Positions 1-13,510 of a stretch of DNA of 64,000 bases are shown one piece after another. The translations under genes were made by a program, and so were the position numbers. Source of the DNA: Daphnia pulex (Eukaryota; Arthropoda; Branchiopoda; Diplostraca; Daphniidae); assembly GCF_021134715.1 (NCBI RefSeq), contig NC_060026.1, forward strand, positions 3,410,001 through 3,474,000. The letters are read 5' to 3'. Position 1 is the first letter of the stretch. Each line of letters starts with the position of its first letter. The notes beneath the pieces are model-generated. The model was not told where the DNA came from, made no database searches, and saw nothing but the letters and a program-made list of their open reading frames with translations.

Positions 1-1367
1 AATGTTATATAACTATTTTCTTTGGTCCATCGTTAGTTTAAGTCGGTAGGTAACTATCTCATTTACCTAGCATCGTAGATTTAAACTGGTTTATATACGT
101 ACTAAAAAAAAAGACAGCGAACATCCATTTAGGACAAAAATTAACCTTGACAACACCCTTTTATTTTGTTTGTTTCATCCAAAATCAAGAACAGATTTGG
201 TTTTTTTTACTCCCGTGCAAATTACCTGTTTTGTCGGATCGTATACGTGCAGCATTTTTTTTTCTTTTCGCCGGCTGGATTCAAGTATATTAAATTTACA
301 TTTTATGGGCGTGTTTACGAGTAGTTAAATTATTGAAAATTCTCAAATAATTCTCAATCATATTCTGCATTTCAAAATATCGTTCTAGTCGTTTCGGATA
401 AAGGGGGAAAATGAAGCCCAGCACAGCCACACGCTAAAACATATACGAAAGAGTTGGCTACCCTCTCTGCTTGTCTAGGGCTAGGATCTAGGATGCCACA
501 CAGCAGTTTGTCAAATCTTGCAATCTAATCTTCCAATCTGTTTTTTTTCTGTATGGGATACCGTACCACGGCTACAATCGCTACAGCACATGTCTTAAAT
601 AAAGTTTAGAAAGTTGCTCCCCTCTTACAACCCTTAAAAACTATGTGGAAAACCTGGCTCTTTGATGCTTAGCTCTGATGGCGTGTGTTTTTTAGCTTCG
701 CGGAAATACTTTAGCTACCTGCACAGGGTCTGTTTTAAACATATGCCAGAGTTGATAAATAGTGAATTATTTAAAAAAATTTGTTATTTGAAGATCGATT
801 TTGATAATCATTTAGAAGTAAGAAAACATACTTTAAACTAAATTATGATTCTGAAAAGAATTCCTGTGAGAGACAAATATATACCGCTAGCAATTTAAAT
901 GTGTCAATAAACGACTTGTGTAAACCTCACAACAGGGAACAAATTCAATAGATAAAGTTTCAATTACAAAACCAGTTCTTTCAAAGGAATGGGTTTTATT
1001 TGATCTCATTTCAAATATTAAAAATAAAATAAAATACGACGAAGACGTACACACATTTAATTAAGAAAAATGAGTGATAATTTTCCTTCTGTATGAGAAG
1101 CGGTGCATGTTATACAACAGGTGGCTTAGTGGCACCAGCAGGAAACAAAGTATCGGGATATCTCTACGTGAAGTTAAAAATCCATCATTTCCGTTGTAGC
1201 CTATTCGGCACCTTTTTTTATAGTTGCTGGAGGGATTTCTTAGAATTTCTCTTTCTGTGACCACGGGTGGGGCCTTTTCTAAACAGATGAATAATTGAGA
1301 ATTATCTCCTTAAATGATGTTACGCAAATTTAGTAAATTAGTATTACAAAGTACCCGAACTGGTAAT
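1..1367. other. AT-rich spacer, no gene recognised
   Basis: I see no exon with splice sites or a conserved protein in this stretch. It lies downstream of the zinc-finger gene on the minus strand and must contain that gene's 3' UTR. A small minus-strand ORF at 1061-1264 has no recognisable motif and is probably chance. Confidence 0.5.
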
Positions 1368-2257
1368 TTATCCAGGATCAGCATGCCTGCTATTCTGATG
1401 AACTTCCAATCCACGTTCTGTTTTGTATTCCTGATTTTGTTTTTTTTCATTTGGATTAAATTGTATAATTAATCGAAAATAGTAAATTTTCACTTTTTAG
1501 GTTATTACGAAAGTAATTGCTTGATTACCTTACGGCAAGTCCCGCATGTAAATACATTATTTTTGTCAGTTTTCTCTTTCCAGTCTAAAGTCTTATCAAC
1601 TCCTATATTGCCTGCAACAGTTGGGAAACAAATATTTTATAATCAGCATTCCTAAAATTCTTTCTTGCATACCTCGATGATTTTCGGCAGCAATTAATTT
1701 CGTCCTCAAGTCTGTGATTTCTTTCCTCAGACAATTGATAGTGTTTACATTTTCAAGATTTTTTCTGTACCAGTAACAATCAACATCGGAAATAATTTCT
1801 TGATGGCTCCAGGTTCTCTCCTGCTTTACGGATCAATACATTAAAGTGAAATTGTGACGTAATAGCGAGAATGATGGATGTGAATTTGTACCTTCAGCAG
1901 ATCAGCATGCTGGAACAATAAATCGGCAGGGATGTCTGCCACAGGAAAAAGTTGGTTTTCTGGAGGGTTTGGTCTCGTCGATTGGCAAAATTCCGATTTA
2001 TTGATTTCCATTTGGGAATGCGTCGTAAACTGATTGGGATGTTTAAAATGGTAGTTGGACTGTTGTTGATGGTACTCGCCATTGCTTGAAGCATTTGTAG
2101 TCTTGAAACACTCGTGACTTGCACCATTAAAAAATTCGCCGAACTGCAATTCTAGCCGATTAATAGGTTTACTCGCTGCAGCATTATTTGTTTCTCTGTA
2201 GCAGACGTTATTTGATCCGTTTATTGGAATTAGAGGAGGGGGGAACGATGATGCCAT
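1368..2257 (-). CDS. Small single C2H2 zinc-finger protein, 4 coding exons
   Basis: Coding exons on the minus strand are 2257-1892, 1820-1673, 1611-1529 and 1430-1368. They join to 660 nt, or 219 aa, with GT/AG borders throughout. The first 122 residues are low-complexity, rich in Asn, Pro and Gln. Residues around 125-170 are helical and charged. The C-terminus carries one classical finger: C194-x2-C197-x12-H210-x4-H215, with the usual leucine three residues before the first His. This suggests a nucleic-acid or protein-binding role, but I do not recognise the family. The start at 2257 was chosen over an in-frame ATG at 2287 because a pyrimidine-rich acceptor sits just upstream (about 2306), suggesting a spliced 5' UTR exon. 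A start at 2287 would add 10 residues. Confidence 0.72.
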
Positions 2258-3262
2258 CTTCGTGTGTCTTGTTACAACAGACCTCACAGCTCACAAGGGA
2301 ACCTAAAAAGGGTAGAAATGGTTTTTTTTTCAAAGTGTCATGTTTTTCGTAGAGTCGTAAAAGGATAGACACATTTATGTGAGGGATGCAGGAAAACAAC
2401 CCTCCCACGTTATTTGTTATCTTAAACGTTTTAAGGTAATTTTTTACGAATAGCATTTCTCCACCGTTTAACTTTCACATTGTGACATTGTGTAAGTTAA
2501 ACATTAAGACAATATTTTTACAATTTATAAAAAAAATTTAAGAAAATATATTTTCTCAATGAATAAAGCTTAATATTATAAAACTTCAAATTTATTTAAA
2601 CATTTTGGTTTAATTTATTTGTAAAACTATTATCTAAAAGTAAATTTACTAATTTAGTAAATTTAGTCTACTTACAAATCCAGGCCTCAAGGATTTTTAC
2701 AGGTTGTACTGGCGAATCACTCAACCAAGCGAATCACTAATCAATGAAAATAAATCACTGTTTGCTGATTAGATTTTGTTTTGTTTGTTTTCAATTGTTG
2801 CCGCTCAAAAGTGGCGCTGTTTTGACGTGGGAAATTCAAGTGATGTGTTTGGCTGACTACAGTTAAGAGCTTCTACTGTGATCTACGTAGCCCTACTGGA
2901 AACAGGAGCTGGAAAGTTGAGAGTCGATGACGCAAAAATAACAGTTCACAAGTTGACACTGAGATGCTGTTGAACTCGCTTTAGTATTGACACGCTAGCT
3001 TTCGCGTCGTCCCTGCTTCTCTGACTACCAAAATGTGAGTGAACTTGACTCTTGGGGGGCTATAAGCTTAACCCAGACCGTACGGAATACTAAAAAAAAT
3101 AAAGGGCGTCAGGTTTCTCCCTCTCCCCTACTATTCGTCCGTTTTTACTACGCATATTTGAACCTCGGCAGTAGGACTGTGCTATAAAATAAATGGTTTA
3201 ATATTTCAGCGCAGAAATAGTTTTTAAGTTTTTTGGGAATATATATATTTTTTTTTTACATT
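2258..3262. other. Spacer with probable 5' UTR and promoter of the zinc-finger gene
   Basis: This stretch contains a likely acceptor for a 5' UTR exon of the minus-strand zinc-finger gene and the 3' flank of the 284-aa ORF. The block at about 2810-3040 is less AT-rich than its surroundings and may be promoter or leader. No coding exon was supported. Confidence 0.4.
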
Positions 3263-4117
3263 TTATTCGACAGTAGACGATAAATTTTTCACTTCTTTTT
3301 TACGGTTTTCTTGATTTTGTAAACATATATTTGAAAACGACAAATGTTGCATTAGATCACTTCGAAATTTGCGCAGTTGAACGATTGGGTTTGTTTTTCG
3401 GTGATGTCCTTTTTCGGCAAGTTGAAGTCCGCTTACGATTAACTTTCTGCGTTTTAAAAATGTAAAATTTAATAAAAAATCCAAGTTATATTTATAGTTA
3501 TAGGAACAATAGAAAAGAACTGCTGTATAATTTACTTTCAAATTTGGTTGAAAATATTCAATCAAACGAATAATTGGATTAGGAGATTGACCAGATTCCG
3601 ATTTATCACAACCGAGTGGAGCGATGAAACCGATGAGTTCCCAGCTGCGAAATACGAAATCATAGACTAATATTCCGTATCTTGATCTGTGGCTGAAGGT
3701 GAAAGATGAATTGAATAGTTCAATAACGACAGGCGGTGCCCTGTCCCAATCTGCCAATAGGGTTGAATAAGCGTCTCTGCTGCTGTTGACAAATGCTGCC
3801 ACATTTTCTGGAGGTAGCACAAGAACCACTGGCCTTGACTTGGCGTCCACCACACGTAGATAGAGTCGATTAGCGTGATAGGAGAAAATGAGTCTTTGAA
3901 AGTTGACGATTTGGTATCGCTCGCTATGGGCAATGTTTTGATTAACTTGCAAATTTGGCGAACAAGTCAAGTCGAGGATTTCATTTAAAGGTTTACAATT
4001 TTCCTTGAAGGTGAGTTCTTGAATCTGCAAAGGATTATCGAATAAAAATTCCAATCGATTGGAGATGGACGGAATTTCTGCTGAGCGATAGGGATCGATC
4101 GTCCACTCTTCTTCCAT
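3263..4117 (-). CDS. Hypothetical intronless protein, 284 aa
   Basis: A single open exon encodes 284 residues and starts at an acidic N-terminus (MEEEWTIDPYRS). I do not recognise the family. It has no signal peptide and no obvious transmembrane helix. Alternating hydrophobic stretches around residues 75-160 suggest beta structure. The C-terminal 60 residues are basic, rich in Lys and Arg. A TATATA element lies about 85 bp upstream of the ATG on the coding strand. The length and ordinary composition argue for a real gene, but the lack of introns and of a recognisable domain keeps confidence moderate. Confidence 0.55.
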   Translation of the reverse strand: MEEEWTIDPYRSAEIPSISNRLEFLFDNPLQIQELTFKENCKPLNEILDLTCSPNLQVNQNIAHSERYQIVNFQRLIFSYHANRLYLRVVDAKSRPVVLVLPPENVAAFVNSSRDAYSTLLADWDRAPPVVIELFNSSFTFSHRSRYGILVYDFVFRSWELIGFIAPLGCDKSESGQSPNPIIRLIEYFQPNLKVNYTAVLFYCSYNYKYNLDFLLNFTFLKRRKLIVSGLQLAEKGHHRKTNPIVQLRKFRSDLMQHLSFSNICLQNQENRKKEVKNLSSTVE

Positions 4118-5156
4118 ACTGGATCTCGTCTTTGAATCGAACTTGACGGAACGGAGGATTGTTTAGAAGTGGGAAGACAGCCTAATATGGAGGTAGCCTA
4201 TATACTTTAACAAGTGGTACTGCCACATGCTGCCTTTTTCTGGGAGCGTCAAGTTCGCTCGGCTTGTGATTGGTGGTTTTTGAAGGCCTCTACCCTACCG
4301 CTTTATACCCGCTTGGTTTAAAGGACTACTGTTAGCAATAATATTGTTTCCCTTGGGAACTGGTTTCGAAAAGGGTTTTCTCGGTTTTTCAGTAATAAAA
4401 GCATGTGTTCATATGGTGAAGGCTATAAACTGTATGATGCTATCTGCATAGGTATGTTCTTTCATGAAACGGCAAATAAAACCAAAAGAGCTAGGGCTAA
4501 AAAGTAATACCGTAGCCTGTTTTTGGGACATATGTTTTTAGGTTTATTCATAATATTGGCAACAAATATAGACACACTATTGAATCATTTTAAAATTATC
4601 GAATGAATAGGTTGGCATTGTAAAGGGCCATATGACCCAGCTCAACCCATCACGAGCCGTTAAAAAGAGCAAGGGAAAAGCATCGCGAAAAAAGAGCGAA
4701 AAAGACAAAAATTCAAATAACAGTGATGATTTCATTAAATAACAATAAGTCTTTCATTAGGTTTTCCCAAACGATGCGATGCACAGGAGGCGCGGACGGT
4801 GTTCGCACGAGGCAAAAACTTTTTGTCGTGGATTGAGACGAACTCGAAATAGGGCGGTTAACTTAAACTCAGCTTATATCATGCACACTCGCGTTCTTAC
4901 CATTTGTACGCAAATATATGCCCAATAAAATAATATAAATAAAGTTTAAAGAGGAAAGTGTATATTAGCATTTTAATAATATTTGTAATAACTTCGTTAA
5001 GTGAAAGGGCTGGGGGATTTCTAGACAAAAGCAGTTTTTTATCGAGAACACAAGTCACTATTGGTAAATATATAATTCTATACAGAACATCAGTTGGGTG
5101 TTTTCATCTTTTTAAATTATTTTTGTCATGCTGTTAAATATAGTGAGAGTACCAGC
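4118..5156. other. Divergent intergenic region upstream of ZNFX1
   Basis: The stretch lies between the minus-strand 284-aa gene and the plus-strand helicase gene, so it should hold both promoters. I see no further exon, RNA gene or repeat. Confidence 0.4.
4197..4206 (-). promoter_or_regulatory. Candidate TATA box for the 284-aa ORF
   Basis: Read on the minus strand this is AGTATATAGG, about 80-85 bp upstream of the ATG at 4117. That would place transcription start near 4170 with a short leader. There is no other support. Confidence 0.3.
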
Positions 5157-8100
5157 ATGGAAAATCAATCAGCGGAAAGAGGGCGCGGCTCAACAGGAGC
5201 CAACCGTGCAGGAAGCGGTCGTGCTGGCTCGTCGGGAGCTTACCAGGCAGGTAGTGGCCGGTTAGGTGCAATCCCCAATACATATGGTTCATCAAGCCAG
5301 CCAACATGGAGAGAGCGCCCTTATTCATCTTCGGCCAACTCATTTCGAGGAATAAATCGCGGTCGGGGATTTGGTTCCGGTCCAAACTATTCACACCACC
5401 AAAGTCAGCCAAGGCAATCCAATTATAGAAGGCAACTAGATTTTCAATATCTAGTGAGATTGGCGAGTGAAAATGTAGAGCCGTCTGAAGTGATCCGATG
5501 TCTGGAAGATGATGATTTGGCCCAACATCTCAAGGAAAACTTGGGAAACGTCGAGTATTTGGAGCTGTTAATAGTTGTCCTTGGAGGATTCTGTAAGAAG
5601 AACGGAACCTCGCAGTTCAGAGAAAGCTTTGTCTCCATCGTGAAGATATTGGCGGCTCAGAATGTCCTTCAACAAGTAACTTCAATCATTATCAACATTC
5701 CCATATCTCGTGCAGTCAATTTTGCCCGGCAAGGAAGAGCGTTTGAAGCGGTTAACAACTGCCGTCTTTTATCTGGCAACAGAAATATTGGTGATGATGC
5801 CCAACTTGGGCTGTCAGTGTTTGGGACAAAATTTTTTCGTTGACATTCTTTCTCTGAAAGATATGCCTTCCATTAAAAATTTGAATGTCAATGATGCTTT
5901 CGATATTTTTGAAGAAGGAATTCTACAGTTGCAGGTAAGCATTAGGAACATAAAGTCGCATAAAGTCGTTTACTAGTCCAATTGGTTGGTTGGTAAATAT
6001 TTATAAATTTTAACAGACGGCATGGAGTCAACATATCCCCGTGGAAATCAAGAAGGGGGATCGTCGGCTTATTCGTATGGAGGAATATAGAAACGATTTG
6101 GCTCTTCAAGATCCGCCAGATAATTTCCGGGAGCTGAATGTAATGCCAAACTGGGAGGATGTCTGTTTAGACGTGGAGCCTTTTCTTCGGCCAAGCATCG
6201 TCAAGGGAGTATATCCCAACGTAGCCACCTACCTAGACATTCAGTTCCGTCTTCTTCGTGAGGATTTCTTTAATCCATTGCGTGTTGGCTTGTTGGCGTA
6301 CAAAAGTCAATCGGATCGAAAACACTCAAGAATTCGAAATCCAGACAATATCCGGCTTTATTATGGAGTGCGAATTCTTGAATATGATATGCACGGAGAC
6401 TGTTACACCATTCAGTTCTCGATGGATGCGCTGAAAAGAATTAACTGGGAGAGCAGCAAACGTTTTCTCTTCGGTTCACTCCTTTGTTTATCGTCGGATA
6501 ATTTTTCGTCATTTCATCTCTTCACTGTAGCTGATAGCAATCCTAAGCTTCTATATGACGGCAAAATCAAAGTTAAATTTGAAGGAGGAATGTTATCAAC
6601 AGCTTTAAAAAAGCAGATCTTTGTCATGGCGGAATCGACGGTGTTTTTCGAATCGTATCGTACGATTCTCACGGCGTTACAGCGTATCAGCTTAACTGAT
6701 TTCCCATTAGAGGATTACATCTTAGGTCGGAAAATTTTACCAGAAATGCCCAACTACTTGTTAGATAAAGAAATGGTAAGTGTTTTGGAGAAGTGTTTTT
6801 ATTTATTTGTTATTTATTTATTTTTTCTTATTTTACGTTGAAGCCTTATTAACAACTATTCATTTGAATATTTCAGCCCCTTTATGATTTTACATTCAGT
6901 TCTACTGATTGCCCAAGTGATGACGAAGAAGATGAAGAAATGAGAATCGGAACTGAAATTAATAATTTTCTGGATACCGATGGTAAACTAATAAATCAAA
7001 CAAATTTTGGTGGAAATTAAACTTTTTTTTTATCTAGTTGAAGCTGGCAAACGAGTCCAGAAAGTTCCGATCCTTGAACCAAGTCGCCGTCCGGATGCAA
7101 AAGAGCTTGGGCTGGATCCTGGTCAGTGTGCTGCTATGTACGCTGCTCTAACGCAAAAGATTTCCGTGATTCAGGGTCCACCCGGGACTGGCAAAACTTA
7201 TCTTGGCCTTCGAATCGTCCAAACTTTATTAAAAAACAAGCATATCTGGATGGGCAACTCGCAGTCATCGCCGATTCTCGTCATATGCTACACCAATCAC
7301 GCATTGGATCAATTTTTGGAGGGAATTTCCAAATTCACTCGGCAGATCGTACGGGTTGGTAGCCAAAGCAAATGTGCCGCACTAGAGTCGTTTTCCTTAA
7401 TGGCTTGGAAGAAGCGTTCATCAGGATTTGGTGGCGTTCAACAGGATACGAGAAGATGGATTTTCGAAATTCATGAGACACTACGTGAATGTGAAAGGTG
7501 AGGTGTTAAAATAACAGAAAAAAAAACAATGCTGAAATTTAAGCATACAACAAAGTTTTCATATTAATTCTGTAGAGTAGTAATTAATTCTTTCTTGTTT
7601 ATCACCATTATGCAGAAAACGAGAGGTCATCCGTGGTGTTATGGTGGATATGAGTTCTAGTGGTTTAATCCATGAAGATTCTCTGCTGAACATGAGGATC
7701 ATTCCGCAATCGATGCACAATAAGTTTGGTGTTTTAATGAAGTCCCTTAGATATGGTGGTGATGTCCAATGGACAGCTATGGGACTTTGGTTACAAATTT
7801 ACTGGAATGATGGACTAGGACAAATGGTTAGCTCTTTGGAACGAAATGATGTCACTAACAATCGTAACACTGTAAGAGTCTCAAAACTGGTAACTGATAC
7901 ATTAAGGGAAGAAACGGCAGATGATGAATGGGATAAGGAACACATCGATGAAATTCAAGGTACATATTATATCGATATTATATATTTAAAAAACTCTTAC
8001 AGTTCTGATGAGGTTCTGATTATTTTTTATTTCTATTTCTAGCCTTCCGTAAAGTAGAAGAAGAGGATTATTTAGCATCATTAAGAGCACAAAAGTTTTC

Positions 8101-11100
8101 CAGAAATTACGAATTTGAAAACGCAAACAATGATCGTTTTTTTGAGAAGTTTTGCTTCCGATTCAGTGAAACGGAGACAATAATTAAAAAATTTCAAGCA
8201 TCTTTAGAAACTTTTGAAGGAGAAGATGCTGAAGTGATGGAGTTACAAATTCAAGAATTGCAAAATCAAGTGTTTTTCCTGCGTCAGCTTCTCCAAGGCG
8301 TTCCTACGCTCGACGAAAAACAGTTAAACGAGTTGTACCAGTATGACCTACTACAGATCCCGTTACTCCAGCGATGGATGATGTATAATTCTTGGAAAGT
8401 CAAAGCTCTTGAAATTCAAGAAGAGCGAGCTGCTCAACTTGAAAAGTTATACTTTGAAAATGCCAACAAGTTGAAAGACGTCCGGAATTTGGAATCGGCT
8501 GAAATATGCCAAAAAGCTGATATTGTAGGATTGACAACAACGGGAGCTGCCAAACAAAGGGCTCTTTTGAACCATCTAAAGCCGAAAATAGGTAATATTT
8601 ATTTTGCAACAATCAATTCAATACTTTATTCTTTATCACAAAAATTTCTATTCTCCCCCCTTTATAGTTGTGGTCGAGGAAGCCGCAGAAGTGTTGGAGT
8701 CGCATGTAGTTTGCGCATTGTCAACTTCATGTCAGCAACTCGTTCTCATCGGTAAATCCATTACATGCAAAAAAAACCATGGTACAAATAATCTTATACA
8801 CTTTTGAATCTGAACAGGAGACCATCAGCAACTGAGGCCACCTGTAACAGTATACAAATTAGCCAAAGACTACTTCCTTGACGTCTCTTTGTTTGAGAGG
8901 CTAATTAAGAATGGAATGGAGCCTTGCGTTTTAGGTGTTCAGCACCGTATGCGTCCGGAAATAGCGCGAATGATTGTTCCCTCGATCTATCCGACATTGG
9001 AAAACCACTCGTCAGTTTTAGAATATCCTGACGTTCGAGGCATGGCATCAAATGTGTTCTTCCTCGCGCACACGGAACAAGAAGTCGAAGATAACGAAGG
9101 AAAAAGTCATTTGAATCCGTATGAAGTGGATCTTTCCCTGGCCTTGGCGCGTCATCTCATCATGCAGGGATACAACCCAGAACAAATCACCATACTGACC
9201 ACGTATTCCGGACAACTTCTTCATTTTTTTAAGATCCGCCGGAATCATTCTGCTGTCCAATCTGTCCGAATTTCCGTCGTTGATAATTTTCAAGGCGAAG
9301 AGAATGACATTATCATTCTGTCCCTTGTGCGGAGCAATGTTGATGAAAATATTGGATTTCTCCGCATCGAGAATCGAATCTGTGTCGCCTTGTCGCGAGC
9401 GAAAATTGGTTTCTACCTCATTGGAAATATGCAAAATCTCCAAGGAAAGAGTAAATTGTGGAATGGGATTAGTCGAATTCTCGATAAAGATGGCCAAATA
9501 GGACCGGACTTTGGATTGAGATGTGATGTTCATGGTGTTATTACCCAAGTAATTTGAGTTTGAAATTATCTTCCGTATATCTTTTCAACTAAAAACCTGT
9601 TGTACTTTGTTAGGCTCATAAAGTGACAGATTTTCCACCGGAAGGCGGGTGCATGAACAAGTGTTCCTCTAAAATGTCGTGCGGGCATATCTGTCCCAAG
9701 ATGTGTCATGCGGATGATCGTGGTCACGCCCTCGTCAAGTGCCAAGAAAAATGCACTCGCTTTTGCTCTGTTGGACATCCGTGTCCAAAGAAATGCTTTG
9801 AAGTATGCAATCCTTGTGTAAAACGGGTAAACAAGACGCTCCCTTGTACACACGAACAAATCGTATTGTGTTACAAAAATCCAGCACGCGTGTTTTGCAA
9901 AACGTCTCTTTGGAAGGTACTTTTTTCTATTGTGACTGCGTTTCAAATTTTTTATTAAACGTACATTGCAAAAAAAAAATTAACAGATCCTTCCGGAGTG
10001 CGGCCATGGCATGGATTTGCCCTGCGGTGCTTCTGTTTCTGAAGCTGTATGTCCTGAAATGTGTGGAATGACCCTTGTCTGTGGCCACATTTGCCCACTT
10101 AGTTGCCATAAAAAAATTCCCCATGACAAAATACGGTGCCAGCAGCCTTGCCAGCGTTTATGTTCTGATGAACATGGTTGTAAGAAGAAATGCTTTGAAG
10201 ACTGTGGCAATTGCCTCGCGAAAATGAAGAAACTTCTGCCTTGCGGCCATGAGGTAAAAACATATAGAATAACGTATTGCACCAGTTTTATTAATCCATT
10301 ATTTTAAATTATAGGGAGAAGTGGAGTGTAGTCAAGATTTATCCAAAGTCGATTGCGCCGTTAAAGTCATCAAAATTCTTCCAAATTGTGAACATTCGGT
10401 TGAAATTGAATGCGGGAAATCAACGGATGGCTACAAATGTAAGAAGCAGTGTGAAAAGCTCTTGTGTGCCGATGGCCATATTTGCAAAAAACCCTGCTTT
10501 GTACCATGTGGAAATTGCACCGTCAGAATGAGTAGGGAACTCAAGTGTGGGCACACAACGACAGTTGAATGCTATGTGAATCCTTCGAACGTGAAATGTC
10601 GTGTCCCGAAAGACTCTGTCCTGCCCTTGTGTGGACATTCAGCGACCATTCACTGTGGACAAGAGCCAACCGAAGCGAATTGTCCATTAACTTGTGATGT
10701 TCGACTCGAATGCGGACACACTTGCACGTTGAAGTGCCACGTCAAAAAAGATCCTGATCATCAGGAATATCAGTGTAAGAAGGAATGCGGGAGGATGAAG
10801 CAAGGCTGTAAAAAGGAGCACAGGTGCGGGAAGAAGTGTTTCGAGGAATGCGTTCTTTGCACTGAGAAATGGCAACGATCTTTGCCTTGTGGGCACACCA
10901 TTTTCACCGAGTGCCATCGCAACGACGACGAAATTTTTTGCTCGTAAGTACTTTTTTGTTTTTACCCTGGTGTAATCTCATTATTTTATTTTACTCTTTT
11001 AGGAAATTGATGACGAAGATGATTCCGGAATGTGGGCACGAAGTAGACTTACCTTGCTCCACTGAACCAACTAGAGCTTTATGCAAAAAAATGTGTGCTT

Positions 11101-13034
11101 CGGAGTTGCCTTGCGGCCATTTATGCAAGAAAAAATGCTGTGAACCTTGCAATCAGGCTGATTGTGTAGAACCCTTAACAACCGCCAAAGTGAACATTTG
11201 CGGTCATCATGTCACTTTGAGTTGCAAAGATTTTCACGAAGGTGAGTTACCTGTGTTTCCTAGATTATATAGTATTCATCATCAAACTAATTTCATTTTC
11301 TTATCGAGTAGTCGGTGGCGTACCAACGGAGAAACAAATTCAATCCCATCTTACAACCTGCTTGAAACTGTGTAAAGCCACGCTTAATTGTGAACATGTT
11401 TGCAAGGGGACCTGTGGCGAATGTTTCAACGGACGAGTTCACCGTGCGTGTGATGAAAAGTGCGGCCGCTCTCTGGTTTGCGGGCACATTTGCAACGTCA
11501 ACTGTGGCATTTCTTGCCCACCGTGTGGACTAAAGTGCCAATATTCTTGCTCGCACAGTAAGTGTGGGCACAAGTGCTGCGAACCGTGTACGCCATGCAA
11601 GGTAACTTGATTTATTTCTGCTGGTATTTATTTGCCTTTTTAATGACATTTTTCATGTTATTGTAGGAGAAGTGTCCATGGAGCTGCGAGCACCAAACTT
11701 GTACGAAAAAATGCGGCGATCCTTGTAATCGTTCGCGGTGCGATGAGCCGTGCAAGAAAACACTTCCGTGTGGCCACTCCTGTGCGGGACTGTGCGGTGA
11801 AATATGTCCACTTCTGTGCCGCATTTGCGACAAGGATAAATTGACCGAATTCACTTTGCTGGGAAATGAAGACGAGGAAGACGCCAAGTAAGTTCAATTA
11901 ATCATCGGGGTTCATCTTGTAACGAAAATTTCTGATTGAATTTTTTCGACATGCAGGTTCGTTTTCTTGCCGGATTGTGGGCATTGTATCGAAGTGGAAG
12001 GAATGGACAAGTGGATGGATACAGACGGAGGCGGTCAAATCCAGCAAAAGTGCTGCCCCCGTTGCAAAACACCAATCAAGATCTGCATGCGGTATGGTGA
12101 CATTATCAAGAACGTCTTCGGCGATATAGCGAAAGCAAAAATGAAAATCTTCCAATCGAAAGGCAATCCGCTGGAATTTTTTAATCACTGTTCTGCCAAG
12201 TTGACAAGATGCAGAAACATCGTCAGAAAATGTGAAGAATTAGTGAACTCGACATTGGGAGCAATCAACAAGAATTTGGACGCGATTGAACAGCAAGTAA
12301 AACCGAAGAAAAATGGCAAAGGGAAAATCGTCCATCCTTCTCTGGGGTCGGATGTTCGTTTTCAAATTGAAGTAAATTTGGATGTTTTAGAGCGAGTTTT
12401 AGACATGTTGGAAAAAATGACTACGCCCAAGACTTCACCGACTTCGCGCTCTCGTCTACTCACTCCACCGCCGCCACCTGCTCAAAAAATGACTCCAGAA
12501 TTTATGAACGAATTCTTCAACCTTGTTAGAAAACTGATACGATCAGTCGTGGAGAGAGTTCGGATTTCTACAAGACAATACCAGGCAGCTTCTCGGGAAT
12601 TGGATCGATTCGAATACGTTCGTGCGTATTTCGTTTTACAGAGTACTCCCAGTTTTCCTGTACTTGGCGCGTCATCTCATGAAAACGAACTGATTCAGCT
12701 TCTCTTGATGAAGAATATCCGCGTGCTAGAAAATGAACAGAAAGTTGAACTACGAGCTGCGATGGAAATCTTGGGAGTCAAGCTGAAAACAGGACTCGGA
12801 ATAACCGACAAGGAGCGAAGAGAGATCGTTCAAGCATTGGAAATGGGCCAAGGGCATTGGTTTAAATGTCCCAACGGCCACATCTACGCCATTGGGGATT
12901 GTGGAGGAGCCTCGGTTGAAAGTCGATGTAACGAGTGTAAAGCTCGTATTGGAGGAACTGGACATCGATTACTCGGTGACAATAGGCTTGCGGGAGAGAT
13001 GGACGGCGCAGCTCGTCCTGCTTGGCCTCAGTGA
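5157..13034 (+). CDS. ZNFX1: NFX1-type zinc finger-containing protein 1 (SF1 helicase)
   Basis: Sixteen exons: 5157-5675, 5716-5934, 6017-6775, 6877-6982, 7038-7497, 7616-7959, 8043-8591, 8668-8751, 8818-9548, 9614-9916, 9987-10253, 10315-10943, 11003-11241, 11312-11601, 11667-11887, 11957-13034. They total 6798 nt, or 2265 aa. The N-terminus is Gly/Arg-rich. The UPF1-like SF1 helicase has Walker A GPPGTGKT (about residue 580), Walker B VVEEAAE (about 988), GDHQQLRPP, and the VVDNFQGEE and [10 protein letters not shown] motifs (about 1170-1200). Some ten NF-X1-type Cys/His fingers fill about 1260-1900. An RZ finger (HWFKCPNGH...C..C) lies at about 2204-2240. The known role of the family is RNA binding in germ-granule small-RNA inheritance (C. 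elegans) and antiviral dsRNA sensing (mammals). The ATG at 5157 is preferred to an upstream non-ATG extension. The first intron would be only 40 nt; see findings. Confidence 0.95.
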
Positions 13035-13510
13035 AATGCAGGCTTATTTTTAATTATGCAAGCAACTATATTCCCCGCTTTTCCCTTACTTCTATATCCT
13101 GTTTGATTGCTGATCCTGATTGAAACCTAGTTTACCAATACTTGCAGTAAAACTCATATTAGCATGATTATACTGTCCCATTTAACTCTATGTTCGCAAT
13201 AAAATTTGATTTCTACTAAGAGTAATACACAAAGAAAAGATAATTATGTCGTTTTTGTATAATACCTTATTTGTCTTATAGGGTTTTACTCTACGTTTGT
13301 TCTGCTTTTCTTCCACAGCAGGCTGTTATCGCGCTATTAAAGTAAGTTGAATAATCTAGGCAAAATTCTTTTTCACGTTTATTTCTTAATAATTTAAAAC
13401 AGACAGTATAATTAAAGTTAATTTTAAAACAAGGATTATGAAATGAAAAAACTTGAATGAAAACTGCGGTGTCAGAATGTAAGCTTAGGATTACTTTTCA
13501 AAAGAATTGG
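13035..13510. other. Convergent 3' ends of ZNFX1 and the PH-domain gene
   Basis: This is AT-rich. A plus-strand AATAAA near 13198-13203 fits the ZNFX1 polyadenylation signal. No gene was seen between the two tails. Confidence 0.5.

Noticed and set aside
3010-3060. Possible first exon at ATG 3032 followed by GTGAGT
   Set aside because: The GTGAGT would cut inside the ATG itself, and no downstream exon could be joined.
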